NCBI GenBank assembly: GCA_963920575.1
Contig: OY986965.1
Location: 13,406,290 to 13,470,289 of the forward strand
Origin: Narthecium ossifragum
Taxonomy: Eukaryota > Streptophyta > Magnoliopsida > Dioscoreales > Nartheciaceae
Reading direction: 5' to 3'
Length of the DNA stretch: 64,000 bases
Position 1 is the first letter of the stretch. Each line of letters starts with the position of its first letter. The position numbers and the translations under genes were made by a program. Below the pieces are notes generated by a model. It was given only the letters and a program-made list of their open reading frames with translations, made no database searches and was not told where the DNA came from. Below are positions 33,246 to 44,143 of the stretch, piece by piece.

Positions 33246-36063
33246 TTAGAGAAGCATCATTACTCGTGTATCTGTGTTAGGTAATGGCTCGCAGCATGTA
33301 GCCCTGTTGTGACCCGTATGATTGCACCTGCTGCACCTTACATGTTGCAATCCTCTCAATTCATCCATGCCATTACGCAGCCTTGTACTCCTCGGGCGCC
33401 CAGCCAGCCTCCGCACATGTGGGGTAAGCAATGTGTACTCTTCAACTACCGGCCAGTGTTGATCTCCATGAATAGGATGGAAATGAGTTGCATATGTTTG
33501 TCTGCACAAGCTGGAGGAGTAAAACGGTGAAACGAAATCGTATGTCGAAGCCCTGATCTATATGTCACCGCATACGGCTAGAACGTGCGGACATGGATAA
33601 AGCATCATCTGAAATTGTCCACAGCTGCATGCCCCTTACTGTCCAGATAACTTGACAGTAAATGTAACCTCATGTCGTTCTATCACCGTGTACTCACCAC
33701 CGTCAAATGATTGCACATGACATGATTGGGCCAGTATGCAATGCTTGCGTAGTACATCTTCGACTACTGGTGTCAGCTCACCAGTCATTGCTTGGCCCTC
33801 ACGACGACGACGCTTGAAGAGGTCGTTCATCCTTTCAAAGGTCTTGGCCACTAATGCTTTAATAGGCATACCTCGTACACCTTTCAAACCATTATTCAAA
33901 CTTTCAGACCAATCGGTGGTCATTGAGCCAAACCGTTTGTTATCATCATGAGACAACACCCAAGTTTCTGGTGGCTCTGCAGTAACGAGCCACTGATAAG
34001 CTTTTGGCTTAACTTTTTTAATTCCATCCATGATCTTATCAAATGCCTCCTTGTGAATCTTCTTTGCTGCAGCCCAAAATAAGCTATACAAATTATCATC
34101 CCTGAACTTGCTTCTGAAGTTGTTTGCAAAGTGCCTCATACAGAATCACTGGAAGCCTAACGGCGGGGGGAACTCTGTCCTTACTGCCTCTTTGATTGCT
34201 CTGTGTCGGTCTGAAATTATAGCTATACCTCTTCTTCCACTGACCACATATACTCTAAGTAGAGCAAGGAACCATGACCAACTGCTGGAATTTTCAGACT
34301 CAACCACGGCAAATGCTATTGATAACAAATGATCGTTGCCATCCACTGCCGTCGCAACTAATAAAGTGCCAAGATACTTTTCATATAGGTGTGTTCCATC
34401 GATAGATATTATGGGTTGACAGTGTTTGAAAGCCTCGATAGTAGGATGAAACGACCAGAAGACCGGTGCACACAGTCTCCATTTGAAGCTTCACTACAGT
34501 ACCAGGGTTATCTGCCACCATTGCTTGCATATACCAAGGCAGGATATTATATAATTCTTTCCAATCACCATATATAATCTTCATAGCTAGTATACGTGCA
34601 TGATATGCTTTTGCATAGCTGATGTTGACATGGTAGTCATCTTTGATCCTTTGCACAATATCTTTGGGGGTCATAGCGGTGTTTGTCCTTATCGCACCAA
34701 GTATGATACCACATATGAATTGAGCAGTGCAGTGACGGTGGTTGGAATTCAACAAACCCGCCCGACATGTATGTGAACCACCGTAACTCTTCACCTAAAA
34801 GTAAGATGTTTCCTTGTAAGTATACGCATGCAAACAACAGGAACAATCAGGATTACGACACTTGACACTAAACGCAATGAGTGCTCTATACTAAATGCAA
34901 TGAGTGCTCTGTACCTGAAAGTAAGATGTTTCCTTGTAAGTTGACGCATGCAAACGCCAGGAACAATCAGGATTACAACACTTGACGGTCAACACCTTCG
35001 GCCCGGACTTGACAGTGCAATGTTCTGCAAACCTCCGAAGCTCATACTGTTGAAGAGCATGCATAAGTGATGCCTTGGTCTTGAATATTTGCTTTTTATA
35101 GAATTCACCATTGAACGGGATCGGGTCTTCAAATACCCCGGGTATGGTATTATTCATTGTCATCCGGTCAACCCACTCATCATTTAGGAATTCATCTGGT
35201 AACTCCTCTTCGTACTATGTTGGAGTAAGCGGCATTGGATCATCAATACCTTCATCATGACGTATTGGCTCGTTGCTCAATGCAGTATTCTCGATCCAAT
35301 CGTCATCATGATCCTCGACATCAACATCTATCAAGGGGCTTCGAGATGTTGAAGGCATAGAAGCATCTCCATGGCCGCTACTGACATTGTCATCATATTG
35401 GTGGCCTCCGAGCCAACTCGACGGGTCAACATCAAAAGCATGATGTGTGTGTCCCATGTTTGTACCCGGAGTAGTATGCGTGTATTCAGGAGTCAACCAT
35501 GTATTCTCCTGCCAGTAAGGCCTGCATGTTCATACACAAGCGAACTCATGAACAAGGGCAAACCAAGATGTAAAATTACATGTTTGACAATAAATTACTT
35601 ATTGCGATGTCTGATGTCCGAAGATGGGAGCGCCATAAGGCCCAAGAGAGACGTTATCCGTTGAATCATCTTCTTGTTGTAGTAGGCGTGTAAATTCACC
35701 AAATGCCGTATTATTTGGAGGGTTATTGTTGACTTCGACACCAATTTTCACCAAGAACAATTGTATAGTTGGAATGACTGGATAGAGGCTAAGAATGCCA
35801 CTAGTATCACTATCATCCTTTATTTCTACACCGCAATACATGCTTTCTCCCATTGGATATCTACAAGTTATGCGAATGTCGAAATAGTTTGGATTGTATC
35901 CAGTTAAATCAAACATTAAAGCCTTTAAATCCACATAACTTGCATTTTTTCATATCCTACTTGGTTTGATTCGACCACCTATGTACTCAATATCACCCGC
36001 ATTACCCTTTAATTCCACATTGCCGTCCATCCGACACAATAGTGGAACAATGCCATTATCCAT
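33246..36063 (-). pseudogene. MULE A transposase, degenerate
   Basis: Begins with the ATG at 36063 (MDNGIVPLLCRMDGNVELKG). Parts seen in order: N-terminal module (35934-35599); a MuDR-type zinc-binding segment (TVKCCNPDCSWRLHAS, about 34990); the DDE core with SIDGTHLYEKY, IAIISDRHRAI and FCMRHFANNF; a SWIM finger (CSCGQFQ...CPHV, about 33610); and a CCHC knuckle (CSRCNHTGHNRATC, about 33320). Breaks: TGA at 35952-35950, TAG at 35217-35215, a frameshift near 34470, TGA at 34148-34146, and a stop at 33636. It cannot make an intact enzyme as read. Confidence 0.85.
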
Positions 36064-36458
36064 CACTATAAATAACACAAATATGATGAAAATTATGAAT
36101 CGATTAGAAAGAAATTACAAGTTAGGCTTAAATATGTGTTGCGTCCCTGAAGTTTCGGACCAGTTTTTATTAAGTCCCTATACTTTAAAAATTCCCGATT
36201 GAATCCTTGGGTTTTTCGAACCGGACTCAATCTCATCCCTCCGTCCACTCGCCGTCCGCCCACTGACGGCGGCTCGGCCCAAAACCGAACCGACCCGACA
36301 ACCCGGCCAATGGACCAGGTGAACCGGCCAATTGACTAGGTCACGTGCAAAGCACGTGCCCTGATCTTAGTTAAGTCTCTCTCGCTGGTTGGTCTCGCCG
36401 TCGTCTTCAGGTCATCTTCTCCGCGCTCAGTCCGAGCTGAGTGATCCGGTTAGGGGTT

Positions 36459-36583
36459 GAGAGCTGCGATCCAAGGTTCCAAAGAGAGCTGCGATCCAAG
36501 GTTCCAAAGAGAGCTGCGATCTAATGTTCCAAAGAGAGCTGCGATCCAAGGTTCCAAAGAGAGCTGCGATCCAAGGTTAAGTG
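36459..36583. repeat. 25-bp tandem repeat, five units, in MULE B
   Basis: GAGAGCTGCGATCCAAGGTT-type units repeat head to tail with a 25-bp period just inside the left terminal repeat. The opposite end has a different short duplication (about 42685-42770, AACCCTAGATCGCCGGAG), so the two ends have drifted by repeat turnover. Confidence 0.88.
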
Positions 36584-36919
36584 TCGTTGGTTTCTCTAGC
36601 CGTCGTCTCCATGTCATCTTCTCCACGCTCAGTCCGAGCTGAGTAATCCAGTTAGGGGTTGAGAGCTCCAATCTAAGGTTTCAAAGAGATCTAACAGTAG
36701 TGATTGAAACTAGTCTATTGAAGCCCTCGAGCCATGTAAGCATCTCCCGAGCTTGGTGTTTTTGATTTTAGGGTTCTTCAATTTGCTTAGGTTTTACTCA
36801 CATTTGTCCCGGTCATTCAATTTGCTTAGGTTTTACTCACATTTTAGGGTTCTTCAATTTGCTTAGGTTTCTGCATTGAAGCTTTCTTGCACAAATTGGC
36901 CATAAATTGGCCTATTAGA

Positions 36920-37416
36920 ATGTCTTCCATCGATTCCACATCCTCTTCACTCTCTCCTCTGTGTTACTGTGGACAAAAATCAAAGTTATGGACTTCCCGA
37001 ACAACCAAAAATCCTGGGAGGAGATTTTTTGGATGCCCAGACCACAAGGTAACTCTACACAATAGCTGCATTCACTGAAAGAAGAAATTGCTTAAGTTTT
37101 GAATTGAATTGAATTATTGCAGGAGAATGGTGGGTGTAATTTCTTCAATTGGGTAGATGGGAACGTTGGTGATCATGGAAATTTATCTAACATTGAAATG
37201 AGGATGAAGATGCAAGCATTGGAAGCTGAATTGGAGAAGTTGAAGTCCAAAGAGGCAGAAAACATGGCACAAGTTCAGTTGTTGAGAGCCTGTTGCCAAC
37301 ATAAAGAAGATGAAAACAATGTGCTGGTGTTAGAGGTGAAGAAACTGCAAAACAGAAATATGAAATTGTGGTTAGCCATAGTACTGTTGTGTGTCCTTAT
37401 GTTTGTATTCCTGTAA
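36920..37416 (+). CDS. GRF-type zinc-finger, coiled-coil, membrane-anchor protein of MULE B
   Basis: Two exons, 36920-37048 and 37123-37416, joined by a GT..AG intron. The N-terminus has a GRF zinc finger: CYCGQKSKLWTS, NPGRRFFGCP, then across the splice ENGGCNFFNWVD. A predicted coiled coil follows (MRMKMQALEAELEKLKSKEA) and the protein ends in a single hydrophobic segment (LAIVLLCVLMFVFL), giving about 140 residues. Start: the ATG of MSSIDSTSSS; an in-frame ATG lies 33 bp upstream. Plants have many such GRF + coiled coil + C-terminal membrane proteins; here the gene is inside a transposon on the strand opposite the transposase. GRF fingers bind nucleic acid in some repair proteins; a role in transposition is unproven. 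The frame is intact. Confidence 0.85.
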
Positions 37417-37664
37417 TCTTAGTTGATGTAACTTCCTTTGGTGTACTGAATGAATGAAAATGTTTGGGTTTCCTGTAATCTTATGTTTGCACAAAGTTGA
37501 ACAACATAACAGATCAATAGTGGTGGAGTTGTAATCCTGTAATCTTAGTTGATGTAACTTCCATTGGTGTGCTGAATGAATGAAAATGTGTGCATATCCT
37601 GTAATCTTATGTTTGCACAAAGTTGAACAACATAATAGATCAATAGTGGTGGAGTTGTATTCTC
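37411..37664. repeat. 127-bp tandem duplication downstream of the GRF gene
   Basis: CTTAGTTGATGTAACTTCC starts at 37418 and again at 37545, with near-identical sequence between, covering the stop-proximal 3' region of the GRF gene. Confidence 0.85.
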
Positions 37665-37999
37665 AAGACAAACATGTAAATTTGAATTGGCTAACATGTA
37701 TTATCAACACAACCATACACATACTTCTTTGACAACCAACTGTTACAAACAAAACCAACTGTTACAAAAAATCTATTCTGCAAGCAATAGAGGTGGAGCT
37801 GGGTTTCAGTTTCACAAAAAAATGAACATACAATAGGTTCATAACAGCTGTGTCATTCCAAACACAACCAACTGTTACAAAAAATCTATTGTGTTATCCA
37901 TTGTAGACACCAACTACACAAACAGGAGGAAATACACAAAAATTTAACAGCTGCCCTGTTTCACTTTCACAAAAAACATCACTATACAAACATGAGACC

Positions 38000-40900
38000 C
38001 TACTTTTTGGCTTGTTGTTGCAAATGGGAGGCAGAGGCTTTACCAGCTACCCTGGGAGTCCTGAAGAGAGCAGTAACTGGTCTGCCTTCATGATCATAAA
38101 CCTGGCACCATTCACCTTGGGCTTGTGAAGGTGATGGTTGACTTGTTCCTTGTTGGGGCAGTGATCCTTGGTGCTGTGATGGAAATGGTTGGCTTGATCC
38201 AGGCATGTAGAAGTCTGGCTGAACTGTTTCAGGCATCCAGCCATGTCCAGGTGTTGCACCTGATGCACTTGGTGCTCTTGCTCCTTGTGCTGCTCCTCGT
38301 GTTGATCCTCTTGCTGCTCCTCTTGCTCCTCTTGGTCCTCTTGCTCCCCTTGCCCTTGGTGCTCTTGGTGTTACTGCCCTGGTTCCTCTTCCTGCATCCC
38401 TCCTGATGGTATCCATTTGTTGTCTTGCATTTGCTATCCCCCCAGGTATCCATGGCTGTCTTGATGGCTGGTGGATATTTGCTTGCATATGGTCCTCCTA
38501 CAGGTAACAATAGATGCAACACAAATGCAATAAATAAATCAGTCAAACACCCTAAAGAACATAGATCAAATATATAAAACACTTGACAAACTTGCACACA
38601 TAGAACAAACATTTATTGGGTCCTAAATGCAGCTCTTGGGTCATAGAACAAGCATTTCTTGGGTCATACACAAAAGAAACTAAAAGAAATCAGATATCTA
38701 AGCTAGTGGATCTGTGGATGTGCAACATATAAATTACTAAGCTAGTGGATCTGTGGATGTGCAACATATAAATTATAGATCATGTGGATGTGCAACATAT
38801 AAATTACTAAGCTAGTGGATGTGCAACATATACAATACCTAGATGTTATTAGGAGCTCTGCCAATGGATGATACACTTTCTGCTGGTGGAATGCTGGTTC
38901 CACCCCTTCCCGGGGTCCTAAAAGCATTTCTTGCTGCTGGTATACTGGTCCCACCCCTTTCTTGGGTCCTAAATGCAGCTGTGGAAGCTGGTGGTGTATA
39001 GGTAGGCTTGGAGCATGGAGGTTTTGTGCATGTCCTTTTATTATGCCCTCACTCCCAACAATTGGTGCACCTAACAGTTGTGTGTCTCCTCTTGAGCTTA
39101 TGACTGCTTGGCCCCTCTTCTGGGCCCCTTTTCCTCAGCTTTTTGGGTCTTCCAGGCTGTTTCTTATAGACTGGGGGTAAAATGTTGTCAGGACCAACCC
39201 TCTTCCATAGCTTGTGACCATTGATAGGTCTGATGTGATGTTGGTATGCCATCAAGTAGGTGCCCTTCTTGCACCATGGTAAGACATAGTTCTCAAGCCT
39301 CCTCCTTATCTTAAATATACATGCAGTGGCATGTACACAAGGGACTCCTGTCAATCCCCACTTCCTGCAACTACATACTTGCTCAGCCAAGTTGACTGCA
39401 AACTTGTCATCTTGGCATGTTACTTCAAACTCTTCCTGACCAAATAATTCACAATACCAGTGCCTAGTCTCCACTTTGATATCCTTTATCTTCTTCTGTA
39501 TCCTAGGGCAGATGTCCTGATTAACTCCTTCCATCTGTTGCTTCTTTACCCTCATCCTTGTCATCAGTTTTATCCTAATATCCTCCAGCATTGTGATTAT
39601 AGGCTTCTTCCTAGCATCCAAAATGAATTTATTGAATGCCTCTGCCATGTTGTTTGACAGCAGATCACACTTAGGGTGAAACTGAAATGCATATCTACAC
39701 CACCACGTAGGGTCTAGAGCACTAAGGTACTTGAAGCCTTCTGGCTCTACATGTCTCATTTCATCCATGACTAAGTCATAGTACTCCTTAGTGGTAGCCC
39801 TAGCAGCATTCCACATGATTTGCTTCAAGTTCAGACCCTTAAAAAGCTTGTTGAAGTTGGCATATAGATGCCTAACACAAAATCTGTGGTCCACTCCAGG
39901 CATTAGATCTTGCATTGCTGGAATGAGACCCTACAAAGCATTGTTGTGATCATAAAAAAGTAAATTAGCTGTGATACAAAGAATAGATCTTGCATTGTTG
40001 TGATCATAAGCTCTGTGCACAGACTCATGAAACTAAAAGCAATAATAGATCATGCCTTGCTGAAATGAAACTGAAAAAAATGAAATACAAAGATGTGAAA
40101 TGCTGTGATGTTATGCTGTAAATAGATCATAAGCTTCAAGTGATGAAGCTCTGTGCACAGACTCATGAAACTAAAAGCAATAATAGATCATGCATTGCTA
40201 GAATGAAACTAAAAAAAATGAAATACAAAGATGTGAAATGTTGTGATGTTATGCTGTAAATAGATCATAAGCTTCAAGTGATGAAGCTCTGTGCACAGAC
40301 TCATGAAACTAAAAGCAATAATAGATCATGCATTGCTAGAATGAAACTAAAAAAAATGAAATACAAAGATGTGAAATGTTGTGATGTTATGCTGTAAATA
40401 GATCATAAGCTTCAAGTGATGAAGCTCTGTGCACAGACTCATGAAACTAAAAGCAATAATAGATCATGCATTGCTAGAATGAAACTAAAAAAAATGAAAA
40501 ACAAAGATGTGAAATGTTGTGATGTTATGCTGTAAATAGATCATAAGCTTCAAGTGATGAAGCTCTGTGCACAGACTCATGAAACTAAAAGCAATAATAG
40601 ATCTTGCATTGCTGGAATGAAACTAAAATAAATGAAATATCTCTTCTCTTGATCATGTAGTTTCACCTTTTGCTGGTCTGTGATGAATGTCCACCTCTTC
40701 TCTTGATCATAACCAATGTCAGATAGCAATAGCTCTAAAAACCATGTCCAAGTCTCCCTATTCTCTACCTCAACTACTGCGTAACATATTGGGAACATCT
40801 GGTCATTCCCATCCCTCCCTACTGCTGCAAGGATTTGACCACTAACAGTGCCCTTCAAATGGAAACCATCTAGGCCAATCAAAGGCCTGCACCCATCCCT

Positions 40901-42475
40901 AAACCCCTGCTTGCATGCCTGAAAGCATATGTACACCCTCTCAAATACTGAATGTACACCATCTGCAAACCTATTAGCCTTAACTACACATGTACTGCCT
41001 GGGTTACTTATTATGATCTCATGACAGTAGTCTCTTATTCTTGCATATTGTTCTGCATAACTGCCTTGGATGAGCTTTATTGCCTTCCTCCTCACATTAA
41101 AAGCCTGGCTTCTACATATGTCCACTAAAAAGTCCTTCTTCACCTTTGCTTGCAGAACCTTTATCCTCATGTCAGGATCAATCCTAAAGTCATCAAGATA
41201 CTTCTTTGACAACCAAGTGGCATTCACAAGAGGGTTTCTATAACTCCTACTGCAAGTATGTTGGCCCTTTAGTGTCTTTATCTGAAATGTATCTTGATTC
41301 TGCATTTTGGAGGCATGGATCCTCCATTCACAGCCATCAGCACATATAGCTCTAACCCTTTCCTTATCATTCTTAACAATCTTCACACTGTAACCCCCTC
41401 TAATTCTATACTCCCTGATGTAGTCCTTGAACACCTCAGCAGATGGGAATCTGGTCCCAAGAACTGGCTTTATGTTACCAGCCAAGTCAGTGTATGGGTT
41501 GTATACTGGGTAAGAAGTGGCAGCATCCTCATCAGAGTCATAAAGACTCACCAACTCATCACTTGGCAGGTACTCTGAGTTGTTGTCTTTAACATCTGCT
41601 TCATTCACATACTCATCCTCCTCTTGTGCAGCCTTCCCTTTCCTTCTACTTCTGTCACTGCCCCTCCCAGCATCTGCAGCTCTCCTGGCATCATCAGTAG
41701 CCTCCCTATCTGCTCTCCCATGCCCTTCACTCACAGGCCCTTTCTCTCTTCTATTTTCTTCATCCACCCCATCACTCTCTCTTCTATTTTCTTCATCCAC
41801 CCCATCACTCTCTCTTATATTTTCTTCACCCTCCCCACCAACACCCCCATGACTACTGTCTACCCCCAAGAGCAGCCCACAGTTTCCAATAAGAAATTGA
41901 GTATAGTCAATCTAATCTCCCTCCCCATCTTCACTGCTGCCCTCAACCTCTGGATCATAACAAACCTGTGATGAACTACAGCTATCAGAATCAACCTGAA
42001 ATGCATCCCAATCACTGGCCCCACTCCCCCTACCTCCTTTCTTCTTATGCACTTCCCTATCTAGCTCCTTGTCTGAAAGGACAACAGGTCCTTCGATTAT
42101 AGCATGCTCAGAGTAAACATCAACTTCTCCAGCAACACTTGCTGGGCCTGCCATTTCCAGTACATCTTTGTTTGTCATTAATGGTCTTAGACCCACATCC
42201 ATGCTTGCTCCAGGAATGACATACCATAGCTTTATGTATGTAACATACCCCAGCTGGTTCATCATATCTACAAATTCAATAATGCTTAGCTCATCAGGGT
42301 CACAATTCCCAAATACATCAACTTTTTCCCCCACATATTTGATGGTCAAGTTACCAAAAACCAACTGGCCAGCGTGATGGATCTGGATATCAAATGGGCC
42401 GCAAGGAGGCTCTGCTGTCTTGGCAGCCATGCTGAGAAACATAGGAGAAATTGCAACATTGTATGCTACATACAT
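38000..42475 (-). pseudogene. MULE B transposase (PB1-like, MULE, SWIM, CCHC), two in-frame stops
   Basis: Exon 42475-40667, intron 40666-39931 (full of 138-bp repeats), exon from 39930, and a further exon around 38488-38000. Order: PB1-like N-terminal module (FDIQIHHAGQLVFGNL); acidic linker; MuDR-type zinc segment (ICADGCEWRIHAS); MULE DDE core (LIGLDGFHLKG, WTFITDQQK); SWIM finger (CSCRKWGLTGVPCVHA); zinc knuckle; RG-rich tail (RAPRARGARGPRGARG). Stops interrupt it at 41914-41912 (TAG, after SSEDGEGD) and at 39051-39049 (TGA, inside the knuckle CTNCWE*GHNKRTC); otherwise frames continue on both sides. The start may be the ATG at 42475 or 42430; the gap lies just upstream. Confidence 0.88.
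39975..40635. repeat. 138-bp tandem repeat in the MULE B transposase intron
   Basis: ATAGATC(A/T)TG recurs at 40045, 40183, 40321, 40459 and 40597, an exact 138-bp period with near-identical units. The unit contains the phrase CTTGCATTGCTGGAATGA-like sequence that is also the first coding part of the next exon (about 39905-39928), so it arose by copying across the exon edge. Confidence 0.93.
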
Positions 42476-42484
42476 ACTTGGTAC

Positions 42485-42684
42485 NNNNNNNNNNNNNNNN
42501 NNNNNNNNNNNNNNNNNNNNNNNNNNNNNNNNNNNNNNNNNNNNNNNNNNNNNNNNNNNNNNNNNNNNNNNNNNNNNNNNNNNNNNNNNNNNNNNNNNNN
42601 NNNNNNNNNNNNNNNNNNNNNNNNNNNNNNNNNNNNNNNNNNNNNNNNNNNNNNNNNNNNNNNNNNNNNNNNNNNNNNNNNNNN
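42485..42684. other. Assembly gap (200 N)
   Basis: Exactly 200 undefined bases between the MULE B transposase start and its right terminal repeat. The round number suggests a placeholder of unknown real size. Confidence 0.99.
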
Positions 42685-43549
42685 CCTCTCAAATCCTAGA
42701 TCACCGGAGATTCAAAGAGAGGAGGAACCTCTCAAACCCTAGATCGCCGGAGATTCAAAGAGAGGAGGGGATGATCGGGCTAAAACCTTACTTGGGTTGG
42801 GTTTACGAGGAACCCAACGTCTTTGGCGCCAATATGGTATGGGTCATGTGCTTTGCACGTGACCGGGGTCGGGTCGGTTCGATTTTGGGCCGAGCCGCCG
42901 TCAGTGGGCGGACGGCGAGTGGACGGAGGGATGAGATTGAGTCAGGTTCGAAAAACCCAAGGATTCAATCGAGAATTTTTAAAGTATAGGGACTTAATAA
43001 AAACTGGTCCGAAACTTTAGGGACGAAACGCATATTTAAGCCTTACAAGTTAATAGTAAAAATTTCTATGGAAAACATGTTTCATATAATTTAATTGAAT
43101 TAGTACTAGAAATTTATAAAATATATCAACAATGCCACTACCCAAATCATCATACCAGCATGATTAAAAAATGAATTTTTGAATAAAAAATAGACATGCT
43201 ATAAAAAAAATCCTAATTTGACTATATAAACCTAAATCTCACACAACAACAACAAGAACTAAAATTTTCAAGATAAAAACTTACTAGAAAGTAAGATGGA
43301 GAATGGCCAAAGGATCTTGAAGGATTTGGCCGGAAGATTGCCGACAAATTTCAAGATTTAACTCCTCTTGAAGGAGTGGATGGACGGGGAAGGAGGAGGG
43401 GAGCCGCGGGGCCGCGCGAGGTGCGCCGAGCAGATGCGCCGGAGAGCGGCGGAGAGCGCTGGAAAGAGGAGAAGGAGGAGAGCCCAGGTGGGAGGTCGGG
43501 TGGGGAAGGAGGATAGAAGTGCCCGCGGCCGCGGGGTTGATGACGACGG

Positions 43550-43894
43550 AAGATGTAACTTGGAGTTACGTCTTTATTAATATATACATAACTTGGAGTT
43601 ACGTCTTTATTAATATAGACGTAACTTGGAGTTACGTCTTTATTAATATAGAAGTAACTCCAAGGTACGTCTTAGTAGGGACCACTCTTATCCGCCCGCC
43701 CTTGGCTTCCGGAGGTGGGGAGGGAACGGTCAAAGACATAACTCCAAGTTACGTCTTTATTAATGTAGACGTAACTTGAAGTTACGTCTTTCATGGCAGG
43801 ATTAAAAAAATGAAAGGCCACGCCAGTGTGGCGCTGACGTGGCCAAACCAGGCATACTTTCATGAATATTTTCTTCAGAGGCATATTTTAATAA
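43550..43894. repeat. Right terminal inverted repeat of MULE A
   Basis: Reverse complement of the left end, with about six copies of the same 21-bp palindrome (near 43551, 43587, 43618, 43648, 43735, 43768). It stops at GGCATATTTTAATAA, directly abutting PPR sequence. Confidence 0.85.
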
Positions 43895-44143
43895 AAGGTG
43901 GGCTCGGGTGAGGGAGGAGAGGAGGAGGTTGAAGGAGGAGGCCGAGGGAGGGCTCGGGTGGGGATGGGATGCGCGGGACAGGAGGAGGGCAGCAGCTACG
44001 GCGATCTTGCCGGAACTTATGAATGACCGGAGGATCACTGCGGCGCCACCACCGGCGGAGGAGGAGGATGATGTGGTGGTGGGAGGAGCGGGCGGTAATT
44101 TAGCAGTGGTCGTCCCTAATGTTCGACGGCATGCTAGAAACAT
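43895..44143 (-). pseudogene. PPR gene copy 3, 5' fragment only
   Basis: Codes for about the first 80 residues of the PPR protein (MFLACRRTLGTTTAKL to LTRAHLL) before running into the MULE A end. It matches 30046-30298 of copy 2 better than copy 1 (shared VILRS, AVAAA, SASSF and the same short deletion in the Ser/Thr run). Sequence upstream of its ATG (from 44144) differs from both other copies. Not functional. Confidence 0.9.

Larger units (their letters stand above)
36125..43042 (-). mobile_element. MULE B: Mutator-like element nested in MULE A
   Basis: Inverted ends starting GGCTTAAATATG(T/C)GTT.CGTCCCT run about 170 bp. The exact 10-bp duplication TTACAAGTTA sits at 36115-36124 and 43043-43052, in the MULE size range, just upstream of the MULE A transposase start. 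Carries a transposase gene on the minus strand (38000-42475) and a GRF zinc-finger gene on the plus strand (36920-37416). Contains the 200-N gap, so its true length is unknown. Confidence 0.95.
30336..43894 (-). mobile_element. MULE A: Mutator-like element carrying transposase and PMD gene
   Basis: Long inverted terminal regions of about 300 bp at 30336-30700 and 43550-43894 share TATTAAAATATGCC, TTTGGCCACGTCAGCGCC and arrays of GACGTAACTTGGAGTTACGTC. Inside, on the minus strand, are a degenerate MULE transposase (33246-36063) and a PMD gene (30968-33149). Removing nested MULE B leaves about 6.6 kb. I found no 8-11 bp target duplication; instead both sides are flanked by directly repeated PPR sequence. 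Confidence 0.85.

Noticed and set aside
36459..36583. 25-bp repeats as a CRISPR-like array
   Set aside because: Head-to-tail minisatellite with no spacers.
39975..40635. Regular direct repeats resembling a CRISPR array
   Set aside because: The 138-bp units are contiguous without unique spacers and lie in an intron of a plant transposon.
42374..42989. Frames spanning the N run
   Set aside because: Undefined bases cannot support a coding call.
43802..44143. Fusion of PPR N-terminus to MULE end as a new protein
   Set aside because: Chance read-through of about 30 codons into the terminal repeat of MULE A; no conserved downstream part.
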